Shown: positions 34,755 to 47,574 of the stretch, in pieces | Layout: each line of letters begins with the position of its first letter | Position numbering within the stretch: the first letter of the stretch is position 1 | Assembly (NCBI GenBank): GCA_954871525.1 | Contig: OX940862.1 | Span: 37,502,232-37,566,231 of the forward strand | Direction of reading: 5' to 3' | DNA length: 64,000 nt | DNA from: Parietaria judaica | Lineage: Eukaryota > Streptophyta > Magnoliopsida > Rosales > Urticaceae | Notes under the pieces: model-generated | What the model was told of the DNA's origin: nothing | Seen by the model: only the letters and a program-made list of their open reading frames with translations | Databases searched by the model: none | Made by a program: the position numbers and the translations under genes

Positions 34755-37610
34755 ATGGGTCCTAAGAAGACGGTCTCGAAATGGCAAACGGAGTTTCTGA
34801 CTACAGATTCTCCTAAGTCAGTTCTGAAACCTAAGGATCTGGTTAGGATCCGGGTAGAGTACAACATTCCTTTGTCGATAGAGCTTAGGTTACCGGGTCC
34901 AGATGAACATGCCGACGTGCAGAACTCGGACGGCTGGATCTGTGTTTACCAGAGGTTTTTTGAGTCCGGGGGGCTTAGATTTCCTATCCCCGAGCTCATT
35001 CTAAAGTACCTTAGTTACCTAGGGGTTTCCATCGGGCAACTTAGCCCGAATTCTATCCGGATCTTGATGGCCTTGCTTGTCCGATCCCACGAATGTTTGT
35101 ATTCACTTACAATCTGGGACTTGTTGACGGGCTTGGTCATCAAGGCCAATGGTCAGGCCAAGGGTAGGTTTTTCCTATCCGTCAAGGAAGGGGAGATCAT
35201 AACCGGTCTCCCCAAGAAGGAGAGTGCTTGGACCCACAAGTATTTCTTCTTCATGGCCGGTCAGGAAACGCTCGGTTCTTGGCCGGGCTATAGGAATGAA
35301 TGGGTCCACGAGATAGGTAAGGTTCAGGGTTGGGTTTTTTAATTTTTCCTAGTCGGCTGTTTTTGTATGTTTGCTAATTTCTTGTCTTCATCTTGTGCAG
35401 TCGAGGACCCTGAGAAGCCTAAGTCTCGTCCGATTACGGAGGAGTGGAAGGCTTTGAAGAGGAAGCTGTTTCCTAACGGTCCGGAGCTATGGTCGAACTT
35501 CACAAAAGAGAGGTTCGAAGCTACCGGGCTTTGGGTTGAGCCTGACGAGGAGAAGTTTCCGGGTATAAATCTTAAATCTGTCTTTTTGGCTTTGTTTCGT
35601 ATTTGTCTACTTTATTTTTTCTAAGTGTGGATTTTTGACGTGTAGAAGATATGGACGCTCTTCGCCCGAAGGGTCAGAGTCTTCGCCAGAAGCGGAGGCA
35701 GGAGGGTCAGACCGGAGGTTTGGCCTCTGCTGGAGCTGCTCGTCAAGAGACGGGCAGACGGGTTGAGGAAAGGGGACCTGGCGCGTCTGCACCGGCCAAG
35801 GCTGCTCGTCAGGAGACGAGTAGGATGGATGATGAGACTCCTGTTCGGGAGTCTCTTGCTGAGGTTGCCTCTGGGGCGACCAAGAAGAAGGATGTCGTCG
35901 AACTTTCCGACGACGGGGAGAGCACCCCGGAGGTCACGCCTTTGGCAAAGCCTTCGGAGAGGGAGGTTGTCCCTTCTTCTGCTCCTGCTCGTCCTTCCAA
36001 GGGCGCGATCCGTCCTTCTCAGGACGGAGCTGCTCCGAGGACGGGCTCAGAGGTGGCCGCGAAGAGGCCGCACGAAGGAGGGGACTCTGGGGTCCGGAAG
36101 AAGGCGAAGGGGGATCCGACCCCGAAGGAGGTGGTGAGGAGGGACTCGGTCCCGAAAGGAGGCGCGAGGGCCTTGGAGAAGGGTAAGGGGGTTGCTCGGG
36201 AGAGTGAGCGCCCGAAGGAGGCCTCCTGAGGTGAGGTGAGGGAGACGGGGTTGGCTCCCCCGGTGGTTGAAGGGCAGGCTAGGGAGAAGATGGTCTCCCG
36301 GAAGGCGGGGTGCACTTGGATGGGGGACAAGGGTCTCCACAAGGCACCTAAGGTGGCGGCCGGTCTTCTCCGGCAGATCACAAATGGTGGGGTCGGCAGG
36401 GTCCCCAGGAGTATCGCGGAGAAGAGGCCGTATAAGGATATGGCCGCAGCTACAACTCTGGTAAGCGTTGCCTGCTTTAGGTTTGGGTGTTTTTACTTTA
36501 TTCCTAAATTTTTTCTAACTTTGGTTTTTGGACGTGCAGCTCGTCGCCTCCATCAACGACATAGTCCTCGATTATGAGGACCAATTGTATGAGGCTAGAG
36601 AGGGCGCGCAAGCCTCCAAGCAGCTTGCGCTGAAGGAGAGGGAGTTGGCTGATGCCGTGGAGGGCATCCGGGTGAAGGCGGAGCAGATCGTCGTGATGGG
36701 CAGGAAGGTTGCCGCCTGTGATGCTCGGATCAAGGGGCTCGAGAATACGATCGTCGATCTCCGGGAAAAGCTGTCAAACGCTACCCGAACGATTGAGGAG
36801 GCTCAAGGCGCAAGCGAGGCGGCTGCCAGGCAGATGCTGGCCTCTGACGCGGCCAAAGGACGGGCAGAGGAGTTGGCCAAGAGGAAGGAGGAGGAGGCCT
36901 TGTCCTTGAAGGAGGACGTGCAGCGCCTTGCTGCCGAGCTGGCTGAAGCCCGGCAACGATCCGCTGATCGCGAGGCTGAGAAGAAGGTTGTCCGTGCCCG
37001 ATATCGCCGAAAGGTGGAGGAAAGGGACGCGCTAATCGCGTGGTACAAAGGTATGGCTGCTGACAACAGTTGCTTGGATCAAGCTGAAGGTTGCCTCGAG
37101 CTGATCCAAGACATCATTGACGGCAACGTCCAAGATTTCGAGGCTGAGAAGGAGGTCCTAGAAGGCAACGCTGCTCGCTACCAAGCTCTCTTGGACGCGG
37201 TTCCGGCACCGCTGATAGGGTCTCCGGCTCTGTCTCCAGATGCCGAGCTGACCGGTGTTCCTCTTGTAGATCTGAGCCTTCGGTCCGAGCAATCGTCCGC
37301 CAAGGAGTCCGCTTCCGAAGATCCCGCCATAGAGCCCGTCGTTGAAGATCCCGTGGCCGGAGTGACCGTCGTCGATGAGCCCACCTTGCCCGCCATTGCT
37401 GACACCGAGGAGGTGATCCTCGAGGAGCCGACCCTGAACGAGCCCGTTGCTGCCGAGGAGACTGTCGCCCTTGAAGAGTCGATCCTGGACGGGCCCGCCG
37501 CTGCCGAGGAGACTGCCGAGCATGGAGCCCAAGCCGGCGAAGGAGAAGGAGAAGAGAAGGAGGAGGAGGAGGACCGAGAGGTCGTGGGGGTACCCGGGGT
37601 CGACACATAG
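34755..37610 (+). pseudogene. Spliced antisense accessory gene of the gypsy element, one internal stop
   Basis: Four exons join in phase: 34755-35316, 35401-35562, 35646-36460, 36540-37610 (870 codons). The N-terminal part (GLRFPIPELILKYLSYLG, then QLSPNSIRIL) resembles the Pfam 'putative gypsy type transposon' family (Transposase_28), known from accessory frames of plant Tat elements. The middle is a low-complexity charged region. The last exon has a long coiled-coil-like stretch with many Ala, Glu and Lys, then an acidic Glu/Pro tail. A TGA at 36227-36229 interrupts exon 3 in frame. It is transcribed opposite to gag-pol. Function is unknown; the protein could be nuclear or bind nucleoprotein, but nothing in the sequence proves it. 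Confidence 0.72.
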
Positions 37611-38518
37611 AGTGTCCCCCATTTTTTTTGTTTTTTCAGTTAATAAGGCCTCAGGCCAAAACAATTTCTATGGGCAAGTCTACGGCGACTTGAACCCTTT
37701 TTTGTAATATTTTGGATATGCCCGCGGTTAGGGCTTTTGCTATTTTCTATTCTATATCATGCTCGTTATTTCCTTGCTATACTTTGTTTGCCTGTGTTTC
37801 TAAGTTAATTTTCTAATCGTGCTTTTCTATATATGTTTTTCTATCTGAGGTTCCGAATGTCCTATTGTATGCTAGGATAAATAACGAAAGATAGAAGGTT
37901 TGAAATCTGCTAAGTATAAAAAATGCACGGGTACCTTTTGTCGTTGTGCTCCTTTGACACTTCTCGTCTAGTCTGTTCTGTCCGTCCATCACAATATTCC
38001 GCAGGTCGTGCTTTCTGAAAAACACATTTGTAAAAACCAGACGTATGTTGTTACATATTTTTTCAAGAGGGTTAGGCTTGTTGCCTTAAGGGACGGGTTG
38101 GATGCCCGTTTAGGTTTGTTACCCGGATAGGCTTGTTGCCCTGTATGACGGGTTAGTTACCCGGGTAGGCTTGTTGCCTTATGCAATGGGTTTGTTACCC
38201 GGGTAGGTTTGTTACCTTATGTGGGGGTTTGTTACCCGGATAGGTTTGTTACCTTCTGTGATAGGTCTGTTACCCGGGTAGGTTTGTTACCTTAGGTGAT
38301 GGGTCTGTTACCCGGGTAGGCATGTCGCCTTGACGGGGGTTTTGGGACATTTTTCCTTGTAGGCCGGTTCTATTGAGTCTTGCGATTCATGGTTCTCGGG
38401 CCTATTTGGTTTTGGGTTTGGATTGAGACTGCGCCCATCGTTTAGGATGGGCTGCCTACGTACCCCAAATTTGGGGATCAAGTCATTACGTAGTTCAGGG
38501 GAGACCGGGTAGGTCGGG
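37611..38518. other. Spacer between the antisense gene and integrase
   Basis: Non-coding region where the two opposing genes converge. It contains the 38-bp tandem array described next. Confidence 0.6.
38121..38330 (+). repeat. Tandem array of about 38-bp units in the gypsy element
   Basis: Units start at 38121, 38159, 38197, 38234, 38272 and 38310 (last partial). The core is acccgggtaggtttgtt followed by accttatg and ggtttgtt. Weaker units extend left to about 38070. Such arrays between integrase and the 3' LTR are common in Tat elements and have seeded satellites in some plants. Confidence 0.9.
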
Positions 38519-41500
38519 TTAGGCGTAGTATTTCCTTAAGTGCATGGCGTTCCAGCTGCGGAGGACTCTTGTTTCGTCCGGAGTGGCTAGCCGGTATACT
38601 CCAGGTTTTACTACTTCGGTGACGATGTAAGGTCCTTCCCAGTTAGCCCCGAGCTTGCCCGCATTCAGCTCGGCGGTGTTCTGGAAAACTTTTCTGAGGA
38701 CCAACTCTCCCACTATGAATTTTCGACGTTTGACCTTCGAATTATAGTACCTAGCTATCGAGTTTTGATAGTTGGCAATTCTTATCAAAGCTTGTTCTCG
38801 TCTTTCGTCGATGTAGTCGAGCTGGTCTTCCCTCATCTCGTCGTTGAGTTCTGCGTCCAAAGGGGCGAATTCCCTTCGAAGGTTGGGTGTCTCTATCTCT
38901 GCTGGTATTACGGCCTCAGTGCCGTGTACCATTGAGGAAGGGGTTTCCCCGGTGGCCCTACGCGGGGTAGTTCTGTAGGACCAGAGGACTCCTATGAGCT
39001 CGTCTGCCCATCGTCCTTTTTTGGTGTCTAGGCGTCTCTTGATTCCGTCCACTATTACCCGGTTAGCTACTTCGGCTTGACCATTGCCTTGAGGATATCT
39101 CGGAGTGGACGTGTTCAAGGATATTTTCCAGTTTATGCAGAAGTTTTGGAATCTCATTGAAATGAATTGTGGTCCATTGTCAGCTATTATCTCTTTTGGG
39201 AGGCCGAATCTACTGATGATGTTTTTCCATAGGAAATTTTCTACATCAACATCTTTAATGTTTGCGTATGATTCTGCCTCCACCCATTTTGAGAAGTAGT
39301 CGGTCACGACGAGTAGGAACCTCTTCCCGGCCGGGGCCAGGGGGAACGGTCCTACTATGTCCATGGACCATTTCATGAACGGGTACGGGACTGAGACTGA
39401 TGAGAGTTCTTCTGCTGGTCTATGTATGGACGGGGAGTGTCTTTGGCATTTGTCGCACCTTTTGGCGTAGTTTTCACTGTCCGCCAACATAGTGGCCCAG
39501 AAAAAGCCTTGCCTTTTTGCTTTGTTTGCTAAAGATCTTCCTCCCGAATGGTTGCCGCATTCTCCCGAATGGATTTCGTGAAGTACTGTTTGAGCTTCGG
39601 TCTTTCCTAGGCACCTTAGGTAGGGTCCGGTATAGCTATGTTTGTACAATTATTCCCCGATCATGTGAAATCTAGCGCTCTGGATCCTTAGTTTCCTAGC
39701 TTTTTGCTTGTCTCGAGGTTTGGCTCCGGTTAGGATGTAGTTAATGATTGGGGTCCTCCAATCATCCTCTTCCATTTGGATATTGCAAACTTCGCGGGTT
39801 ACGCTGGGTTCGTCTATCGTTTCGACCGGGATTATCCTTCTGACCTCGGGGTCCGAAGTCGAAGCTAACCCGGCCAGTGCGTCTGCTGACGCGTTTTCAC
39901 TCCTCGGTATTTGGACTAATTCGACGTGTTCGAATTGTTGAATTAAGCCTTTTACTATCGAGAGGTATTTTTCCATCCTGTCATGTCGGGTAGCATACTC
40001 GCCACTGATCTGACTGGTAACTAGTTTTGAGTCGGAGTGGGCCCTTACTTTCTGGGCTCCCAAGGCTTTTGCTAGTTTGAGGCCGGCGATGAGGGCGTCG
40101 TACTCGGTCTCGTTGTTTGTCGCGTGGAATTTCAATCGAAATGATTGTTCCAACACTTCTCCCGTGGGGGATATCAAACGAATTCCGATCCCGGATCCGC
40201 CTTGGTTTGACGCGCCGTCGACTTCGAGTTTCCATTCTCCGTCCTCGTGGCCCTCTTTTGAACCGTCGGCTGGTAATTCGATGAGAAAGTCAGCCAATAC
40301 TTGTGATTTCGCACAGGTTCGGATCTTGTATTCTATGTCGAATTCGCTCAATTCGACGGCCCATTTCGTGAGCCTTCCCGATTGATTCGGGCTGTGGAGG
40401 ATGATTCTCAAAGGTTGGGTCGTCATTACCATGACGGTATGGGACTGAAAGTAAGGCCGAAGCTTCCTCGCTGCGGTTATCATTGCTAGCGCAAGTTTTT
40501 CTATTGCCGGGTATCTGGTTTCAGCGTCCTCCAAAGATTTGCTGATGTAGAAGATCGGCTTTTGCTCTCCGCGGTCCTCTCTCACGATTACTCCACTCAC
40601 CGCCGATGGTCAGACAGCCAGATATAAAAACAATGGCTCTCCCAAGATTGGTCTGGTGAGTATTGGTGGGGTGGAGAGGTACATTTTCAGCTTTTGGAAG
40701 GCCTCTTCGCACTCTTCGGTCCATTCGAACTTTTTGTTACCTTTCAAAAGTTTGTAGAAGGGTAAACATTTGTCCGTGGCTCTTGATATGAACCGGTTAA
40801 GAGCGGCGATTCTCCCAGTCAGCCTTTGTGTCTCTCGAACAGTCCTTGGGGAGGGCATGTTTTGTAGGGCATTTATCTGGTCGGGATTGGCTTCTATACC
40901 TCGCTGTGTGACCAGATAACCTAGGAATTTTCCTGAAGTTACCCCGAAGGTGCATTTCGTCGGGTTGAGCTTCATTTGATACTTTCGTAGTATGTCGAAG
41001 CAGTCTTCTAGGTGGGTCACGTGATCCGTTGCTTGGGAGGACTTTACCAACATATCATCGATGTAGACTTCCATAGTTTTACCGAGTTGTTCGGCGAACA
41101 TTTGGTTGACTAATCTTTGATATGTGGCTCCGGCGTTTTTCAATCCGAAGGGCATAACTTTGTAACAGTATATTCCTCTATCGGTTATGAATGCCGTTTT
41201 TTCTTGGTCCTCGGGGTGCATTAGGATCTGATTGTATCCCGAGAATGCGTCCATGAATGACAGTAGTTCGTGCCCACATGTTGCTTCGACCAGACGGTCG
41301 ATATGGGGCATTGGGAAACTGTCTTTTGGACAAGCTTTGTTCAGGTCGGTAAAGTCGATGCAAACTCTAGCCTTCCCGTTTTTCTTCTTCACGACCACTG
41401 TATTTGCTAACTAGTCCGGGTATTTGACTTCCCTGATGGATCCGGTTTGCAGCAGTTTTGTGACTTCTTCGTTTACGGCTTGGGCCCTGTCCGGGCCTAG

Positions 41501-44281
41501 CTTTCGCCTTTTTTGTTTCACCGGCTTGTAGCTCGGATCTACATTTAGGCAATGGGTTGTGATGCTTGGGTCTATGCCGGGCATGTCCTTGTGAGACCAA
41601 GCAAAACAATCCCGATTTTTGGTCAGGAATTTGAGGAGATCTTTTCTGACGTTATTGTCTAGTCCTTTCCCGATTCCTACCCGGTGGTCCGGGTTGTCGG
41701 GATCGATCTGGACCTGGACTGTCATTTCCAGGTTAGGTCCATCCGTATCGGTGGTCCTTTCCTGTCCGTCGTCCTCTTTTTCGTCTACCGCCATTAATTG
41801 CTACGCGGTAGATCGCTCTTGTCCGGCTTTGGCGGCCTGGATGTTCCGGAACGCGCTCATGTAGCAAATTCTGGATTGCTTTTGATTTCCCTTGATTTCA
41901 ACGATTTTTCCCGCCCTATTTGGGAAGCGTATTAGTTGATGGTAGGTTGACGGTACGGCCTTCATCATGTGCAGCCAAGGTCTTCCTAATATCATGTTGT
42001 AAACTGACGGGCAGTCCAACACTAGGAAATTTTTGGTCTTCCCGACCCCCGCTGCTGCGATGGACAGTCGCACCGTGCCAATGGTATTGATGGTTCCTCC
42101 ATCGAAGCCGGTTAGCGGGATGGCTTCTCTGTTGATCTCTGTTTCTTCTACCCCCAGTTTTAGCAATGGCTCCAGGAAGATCACGTCGACTGAGCTCCCG
42201 TTATCGATTAGGATCCTGTCCATCGCTTCACTATCTTTGAATGAGATCTCGAAGTCTGGCTCTTGCCTCGGTACGATTACCGGTCCGGCCTTGAGCCTCC
42301 TCTGATGGGCCTTGATGGAGTTTACCGAGTTACCATGTAGTTGGGAACCTCCCACGATAGTGTAGATTCTACCGATGGGCTCAGGGATGTCGCTGAGATG
42401 CTCTCCGGAATTCTCCGTTTCTTCGTACGTTTGCTCGTCTGATTCCTCGAGCATGTGTACTCGTCCTCTTTTGTTAGGCTGTATGCTTTCGCGCGGCGTT
42501 CTGTGTTGCTCTTCTCTTTTCTGGCCGGTCTGGTGTTGATTTTGGGGAGGGCTTTGCTCGATCGGTTGCCCACCTTTCAGCTCATTGCCGAAGTTTATTT
42601 CCCCCAATTCTCCATTGATGTACTTTTCCGCTAGGCGAGCACGGAGTACCATACAATTCTTCGTATGATGTCCGAATACCTTGTGGAAGTTACACCACGC
42701 TTTCGGGTCGTGCTTTGGGAAACCTTCGTGGCTGTATGGTGGGAAGTCTCTCGAGCTGACCAGGACTTCTCCAGGAGTTTCTTCTGCCTCGATCTGTTCT
42801 TCGAACTCCGCAGTTTCCGAATTTACGTTGAAAACGTACGGGCTTCGCGGGTTGGGTCCGTTGTTGGCCCTCGGATTCTGGGTTTGGAATGGGTGCTTCT
42901 GGACTGGAGGGGGATTCCTTTGTCCCCTGAACGGGATGCTGTGATTCCCGGCCCTAGGCGACGGCTGCTGCCCGGGTGGCCCGGTATTCCGCTGGTGGAC
43001 GGGTAGAGACCCATGTCTCCTTTGCATGGCTTCGAGTTCTTCGTCATGCCTGATCCAGTTGGATGATCTGTGGATTACGTCTTCGATGGAGTCATAACGA
43101 TTCACGACGATGTCCGTTTTGAACTTCGAGTCGTACTATAATCCGGCTGTGAGAGCGGCTATGGCTGTTTCGTCACTGATCCCGTTTATTTTGACCATGG
43201 TCTTTTTGAACCTGGTCATGAAAGCTCTGAGGGGCTCTCCTCTCTCTTGCTGCAAAGCATAGAGGTTCGCCGCCGTGATCTTAGTTTCCATAAACATGGA
43301 AAAATGTTTGAGAAAAAGGGTCGTTAGCTGTCCGAAGTTGTCTATGGAACGCGGTTCAAGTTTCGAGAACCATTCCATCGCCGGGCCGACAAGATTTTCA
43401 GAGAAATATTGGCAGCGCCCAGCGTCCAATTCGTGCGCTTCTAGATGGGCTCGCCCCATCGCAATCCTGAAGGACCTCAAGTGTACTTTGGGATCGGTCG
43501 TCCCGTCGTACTTTGGCACATATACTCGTCCGCCTTCCCTGAGTATAACGTTAGTTATGACGGGCTTAAAGGGTGTCCTTTCTGCCTCCTCCACTAGACG
43601 TTCTATCTCGGGGGCAGCGGTAGTGGCGCTGTGCACGCGAGAGCGCACGTGAATGAGCTTCTCATTCATTTCGGCCATTGAGCGTTTGAGCTCCTCCAAT
43701 TCTGTGCGTTGGGGAGCTTGTTCGGGACGCACAGCCTGGAGGGGTTCCTGTCCGTACACCGGGCTGGGATACCTCGGGTACGTGACCGGGTGGCCGTTGA
43801 GGGCCTGGCTGATGTTACGGCTTTGCTCGTACCCCGATTGTCGGTTTTGGGGTCCCGGGCGTTGGTGACTGCTCGAAGCAACATTCCCCGCATTAGACGG
43901 GTAGAAACCCGTCAAGGGGGTAAAAAGAGGTGTCCCTGTTTCAGGGGGCGGGGGAGGCGTCGCGGGTCTAGGGCCGCTGGGTAGTCGGGGCTGGTTTTGC
44001 CTTGGCGCTTGCGGATTGTCCACATCGGCAAAGTCAAAGTGGACAGCGTCGAGCCCGGTCCAGCCTTGACTCCCAGAGCTTTGTCCCGGATTAGTCCGGT
44101 TAGCGTTCTGGCGACGCTCATTTCGGGCTTGGTTGGCTTCCAGAGATTCGAGTCGCTGGCGCAACTCTCGATTCTCAGCAGCGCTAGCCTCTAGCTGAGA
44201 CTGTAGGTTGCTCGATTCTGTGTTTGGATCTGGGTTGTTCACCTCAGACTCGTTCACGATTGCGATTTCGTTGTTGCTCAT
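38519..44281 (-). pseudogene. Gypsy gag-pol, one frame with five in-frame stops
   Basis: Starting at ATG 44281, a single minus-strand frame runs to 38519 with no frameshift. Gag core lies near 43560-43140; a zinc-knuckle-like CNFHKVFGHHTKNC follows; protease motif DNGSS is near 42205. RT has YIDD at about 41054-41065. RNase H spans about 40600-40330; the second, archaeal-type RNase H (VDGASNQGGSGIGI) spans about 40240-39860. Integrase spans about 39600-38900 with the D, D and E positions visible (SMDIVGPF, IADNGPQF, GNGQAEVAN). Stops are TAG at 43136-43138, TAG at 41801-41803, TAG at 41411-41413, TGA at 40610-40612 and TAA at 39650-39652. The first and third fall where family members usually have Trp. 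The element is therefore probably non-autonomous now. Confidence 0.9.
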
Positions 44282-44325
44282 GTTCGCGGAGTGCTTTGAG
44301 CTTTTAGGAGTTAGCGAGATCAATT

Positions 44326-44343
44326 TCCCACAGACGGCGCCAA
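44326..44343 (-). other. Gypsy primer-binding site
   Basis: In minus sense ttggcgccgtctgtggga, next to the 5' LTR; a plant Ty3/gypsy primer site type. Confidence 0.88.
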
Positions 44344-44345
44344 AC

Positions 44346-45199
44346 TGTTGACGTGGTTTCCCACCTCAATCAGTCAAGTGTGACTTGTGAGTGTATGATA
44401 TTTTTGGATGAAACAATTTGGTGGAATTCGATCTCTCACGTTGCAAGCTCACGATTCACTCACGATATATGTATAAGTATATAAGCGGTATAAATGAGAC
44501 GAGGGATTTTTTATAGAGGTTCGTCCCAAGGCGGTAGTTGACTACTTCCTCTGTTAGTTTATTGCGACAATGAACATAGACGGATAGCTACAGGCAGCTA
44601 AGTCACGTCTGAGAGCAAGAAGAAATGGAGAAAGAAAGAAAGAACACAACAAGATCTCAAAATGACAAGAACGCCGGGTAGAAATTCTTCAGTGTATTCT
44701 CTCGAGGTTGTAAGTGTGCGTGTGTGTTGATCTGAGCTTGAGCTTGGCATTTATAGACTTCAATTCTTCCCGTTGAACTTCCAGGAATTGAGGGGTCTTC
44801 ACTCCGTGCTGACCGGGTTGAATGGACGATCTGGCTACACGTGTCCCACGACTTCGTTCTAGTCGTCGCGTTTGAATTATGCCCGTTGGAGACTTTACTC
44901 CATGCTCATGGTCTTCCGTCTGAGTTTGAAACATGATGCCGGGTAGAGAATATGACGACTCTACCCTCGTCTTTCTGGGCTGCTACCGAGTGGATTTGGG
45001 CTTTAGAACTCATTGGGCCGAGTAGCCTATATCCATTGGTTCTTGGTCTGACTGAGAATCTCTTTGGGCTTCTTCAAACGGGCTTTTACGAGTACCAGTT
45101 TATTTCTTTAAAGCCTTTTATCATAGTTTGTAAATTTAATTAATTCACAACCTTAGCACTTTATGTCACATTAAATAATGACGAATTTGTACATCAACA
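44346..45199 (-). repeat. 5' LTR of the gypsy element
   Basis: Partner of 33123-33977. Differences cluster near 44900-44940. It is followed by the target duplication agtaa. Confidence 0.93.
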
Positions 45200-45205
45200 A
45201 GTAAC

Positions 45206-45271
45206 TTTCTCGAACGTCTTTCACAAGTTGACCAAGCAAGATCTACAGCATCGGCAAAACGAGCACAAATC
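45206..45271 (-). CDS. Candidate upstream exon of the MRL7-like gene, next to the gypsy
   Basis: The minus strand reads ICARFADAVDLAWSTCE and then RRSR after an acceptor ending in caag, and leaves two bases that join in phase with the exon at 32930 to give a Lys codon. The donor is gttact, and the gypsy LTR starts 6 nt after the exon end. The phase match and position support it, but the domain is not recognised and the donor is not a strong consensus. Confidence 0.4.
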
Positions 45272-45518
45272 CTTGAGACACGGGTCTTTTTTGGTGATTC
45301 ACACATTAAGCAAGCAAAGCAAAACTACTAGAAACGGAAAATTGTCTCCAATGAAATTAAATAAAAAATACACTCAAGATAACACATATCCAGAATAGAG
45401 AAACCCGACACTGTTTCTGCAACAACAAAAAAAACACAAATCAGATCTATATTTTACGGCTTTGCTCGTACCCCGGGAACCTTCGCAAACGTCTTTCACA
45501 AGCGTCCACGCAAGATCT
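45272..45518. other. AT-rich intron or intergenic DNA with a mosaic scar
   Basis: Contains a 14-bp direct repeat agatctatatttta at 45443-45456 and 45513-45526. Between them, 45454-45475 repeats a 22-nt piece of the gypsy gag region (43815-43836), followed by a diverged copy of part of 45208-45246 (shared aacgtctttcacaag and gcaagatcta). Confidence 0.8.
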
Positions 45519-45587
45519 ATATTTTAAGCTAAACAAACACAAATTCGAAGCTTAAGAGACTTAGTTATCTGGAAGCTTAAAAAAAAC

Positions 45588-45700
45588 CATCAGTTAAAGT
45601 TTGCGACAGAGTCTTGCCGGCGAAGCCCACGTTTTGGTACAAGGAGTCCAGGAGAATATTCCGGAAGATCACAGGTGTTTCTCTCAGTTCCGGTGGAGCC
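45588..45700 (-). other. Candidate exon, second copy
   Basis: Same as 70-182, identical in sequence. Confidence 0.3.
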
Positions 45701-47574
45701 CTGCCAAATTCAGAATGCGCAGACGAAAGTTGACAACTGACATACGACCTTATGCATTGGGTTAATAATAATTTATGAATACTAAATTACCTAATATTTA
45801 TGAAATTTTGTGATATGGTTATTATCTGATAACCGGACTGTTGGTCGGTTAACAAGTTTTCCGCTTTAAAATAATTTTTTAATGTTACCCGGACGATTCG
45901 TAGGAATATTTCGCGATAATATTCTCGGGATCCAAGACTGGATTCCCATCAAAGTCGTCATTGTGGCGACTTGGTCCACCATATAGACATGCAGTTGCCC
46001 CAAGCATGTCGCATCGACGCCTCCTAGCCATGACACCTAGTTTATGAAACTAGCTTCGTCATATCTAGCAACGTCGACAGAGACCCCCGTCTCCGCAATC
46101 AGCTTTCGGCTTGCCTATGCAAGCTTAGGTACGTACTTCCTAACCCTTTACTTTGAACTACGTGATGACCTAATCCCTTTAAATGGTACGTACGCAGCCT
46201 TTCACGAGGTTCGGCATCAAATATATTGCCTCTTATCATTTTCTTGTCGTCAAGCATATTCAATGACAAGTGTCAGATAGGCTTCAGAGGTTCTACCCTC
46301 CAATTCTCCTAGACGTGTTTTACATGTGCAGGTTACAGGGACATCTTACCATTAAGGATGTCGTCGCCAAGGCCCGCGATCTCGAGCCTAGGGCTCTCCA
46401 TAGATCCAATTTTATGGTGAATTCCTTACTCATAGGTTCGTCGGAGACGACTACTTTAATTCAACGATCATCAGGATAGCTCATGCCTCGTTGGAAGCAG
46501 CTATCCGCCTTCAGCTAAATTAATCATCGTTGATTCCATCTTTGACCGTCTATGCGATCACCCAGTCTGGCCCGGGTTCGAACGTGGGTCAGGTTTACCT
46601 TTAATCCATTTTTAGGCATTAACAATAAACTATTAAAAAAAACTTGTCGCAAGCTTATTTGCCCAAGCTTATGTTCACACTGTGAAGCCTTAGACGTGTG
46701 ACACTTCAGAGATACATGAAATTTTGTTATCAACGAATCCCAAATTTTGTAAATTAATTGAAAAGGTGGACAGAGCTTTAATAAGGAGCAAAATAAACTT
46801 GACCGTAAATGGAAAGACTAGTTTATGCCATCGAAAAATAAAAATATTATGGAATTAATATTCTACCTATAAAATCACCATGGCCTTTAATGAGATACTT
46901 TAATTACCATTTAATTGAACTTATTCCGTTAGTTACTGATAATGAACCATTTGTGTAAATTTGTTCTTATATACTACTTGGAAAAGTTGTACATGTTAGG
47001 TTTTTCGGATATTCTCAATCTTAACGTTAATTTTGGGATACCCTCAATTAATAGTCTATATTAAATACGCAAACTAGTGATTAACCCGTTCTGATGTTAC
47101 CAAAACTATCACAACTTTTTCCCTCAAATAGTTTTGACAGCTTCAGCCGGGTCTTTGCGTGCGCGCCTCATATATACTTTATGATCAGTACAACCCGGGT
47201 GCGGGACACCTCGATCATTTATCTCATCCACAACATCGTTTTGGGAACTCTACGGTGGCTCTAGATTGGAAACCACCTCGCTAGATTACTAGATCATCGT
47301 CGGTGATCGGACGACGGCACATGAATGCTTTGCTTTGAGAGAGAGAGAGAGTCAGAGAATTCGACTAGGTTTTGGGGCAGAGCCTTAGTTGAAATTTTAT
47401 GAGCTTGGATTAGAATTTTGGGAGATCCTAGCTTCCCTATTTATAAACTTAGGGCTTAACGAGCTTTAGTCGTATAACGGGTCAAGCTCATTAAGTCATT
47501 AAAATATTTAATTAATTATTTTCTATCAATATTTATTAATCATATACTAATATAATTAACTCAACTTGTCCATG
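45701..47574. other. Intergenic DNA, second copy
   Basis: Copy of 183-2056 with one difference (46600). Nothing recognised. Confidence 0.5.

Larger units (their letters stand above)
33123..45199 (-). mobile_element. Ty3/gypsy retrotransposon, Tat lineage, with an antisense gene
   Basis: A 12,077-bp element on the minus strand bounded by LTRs of 855 and 854 bp (about 11 substitutions and one indel, 1.3%) and a 5-bp target duplication agtaa (33118-33122, 45200-45204). In minus sense the order is LTR, primer site, gag, protease, RT, RNase H, a second archaeal-type RNase H, integrase, spacer, an oppositely oriented gene, LTR. The extra RNase H and the large region between integrase and the 3' LTR fit the Tat group (Retand/Ogre relatives). 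It lies in the same orientation as the MRL7-like gene it interrupts. Confidence 0.93.
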
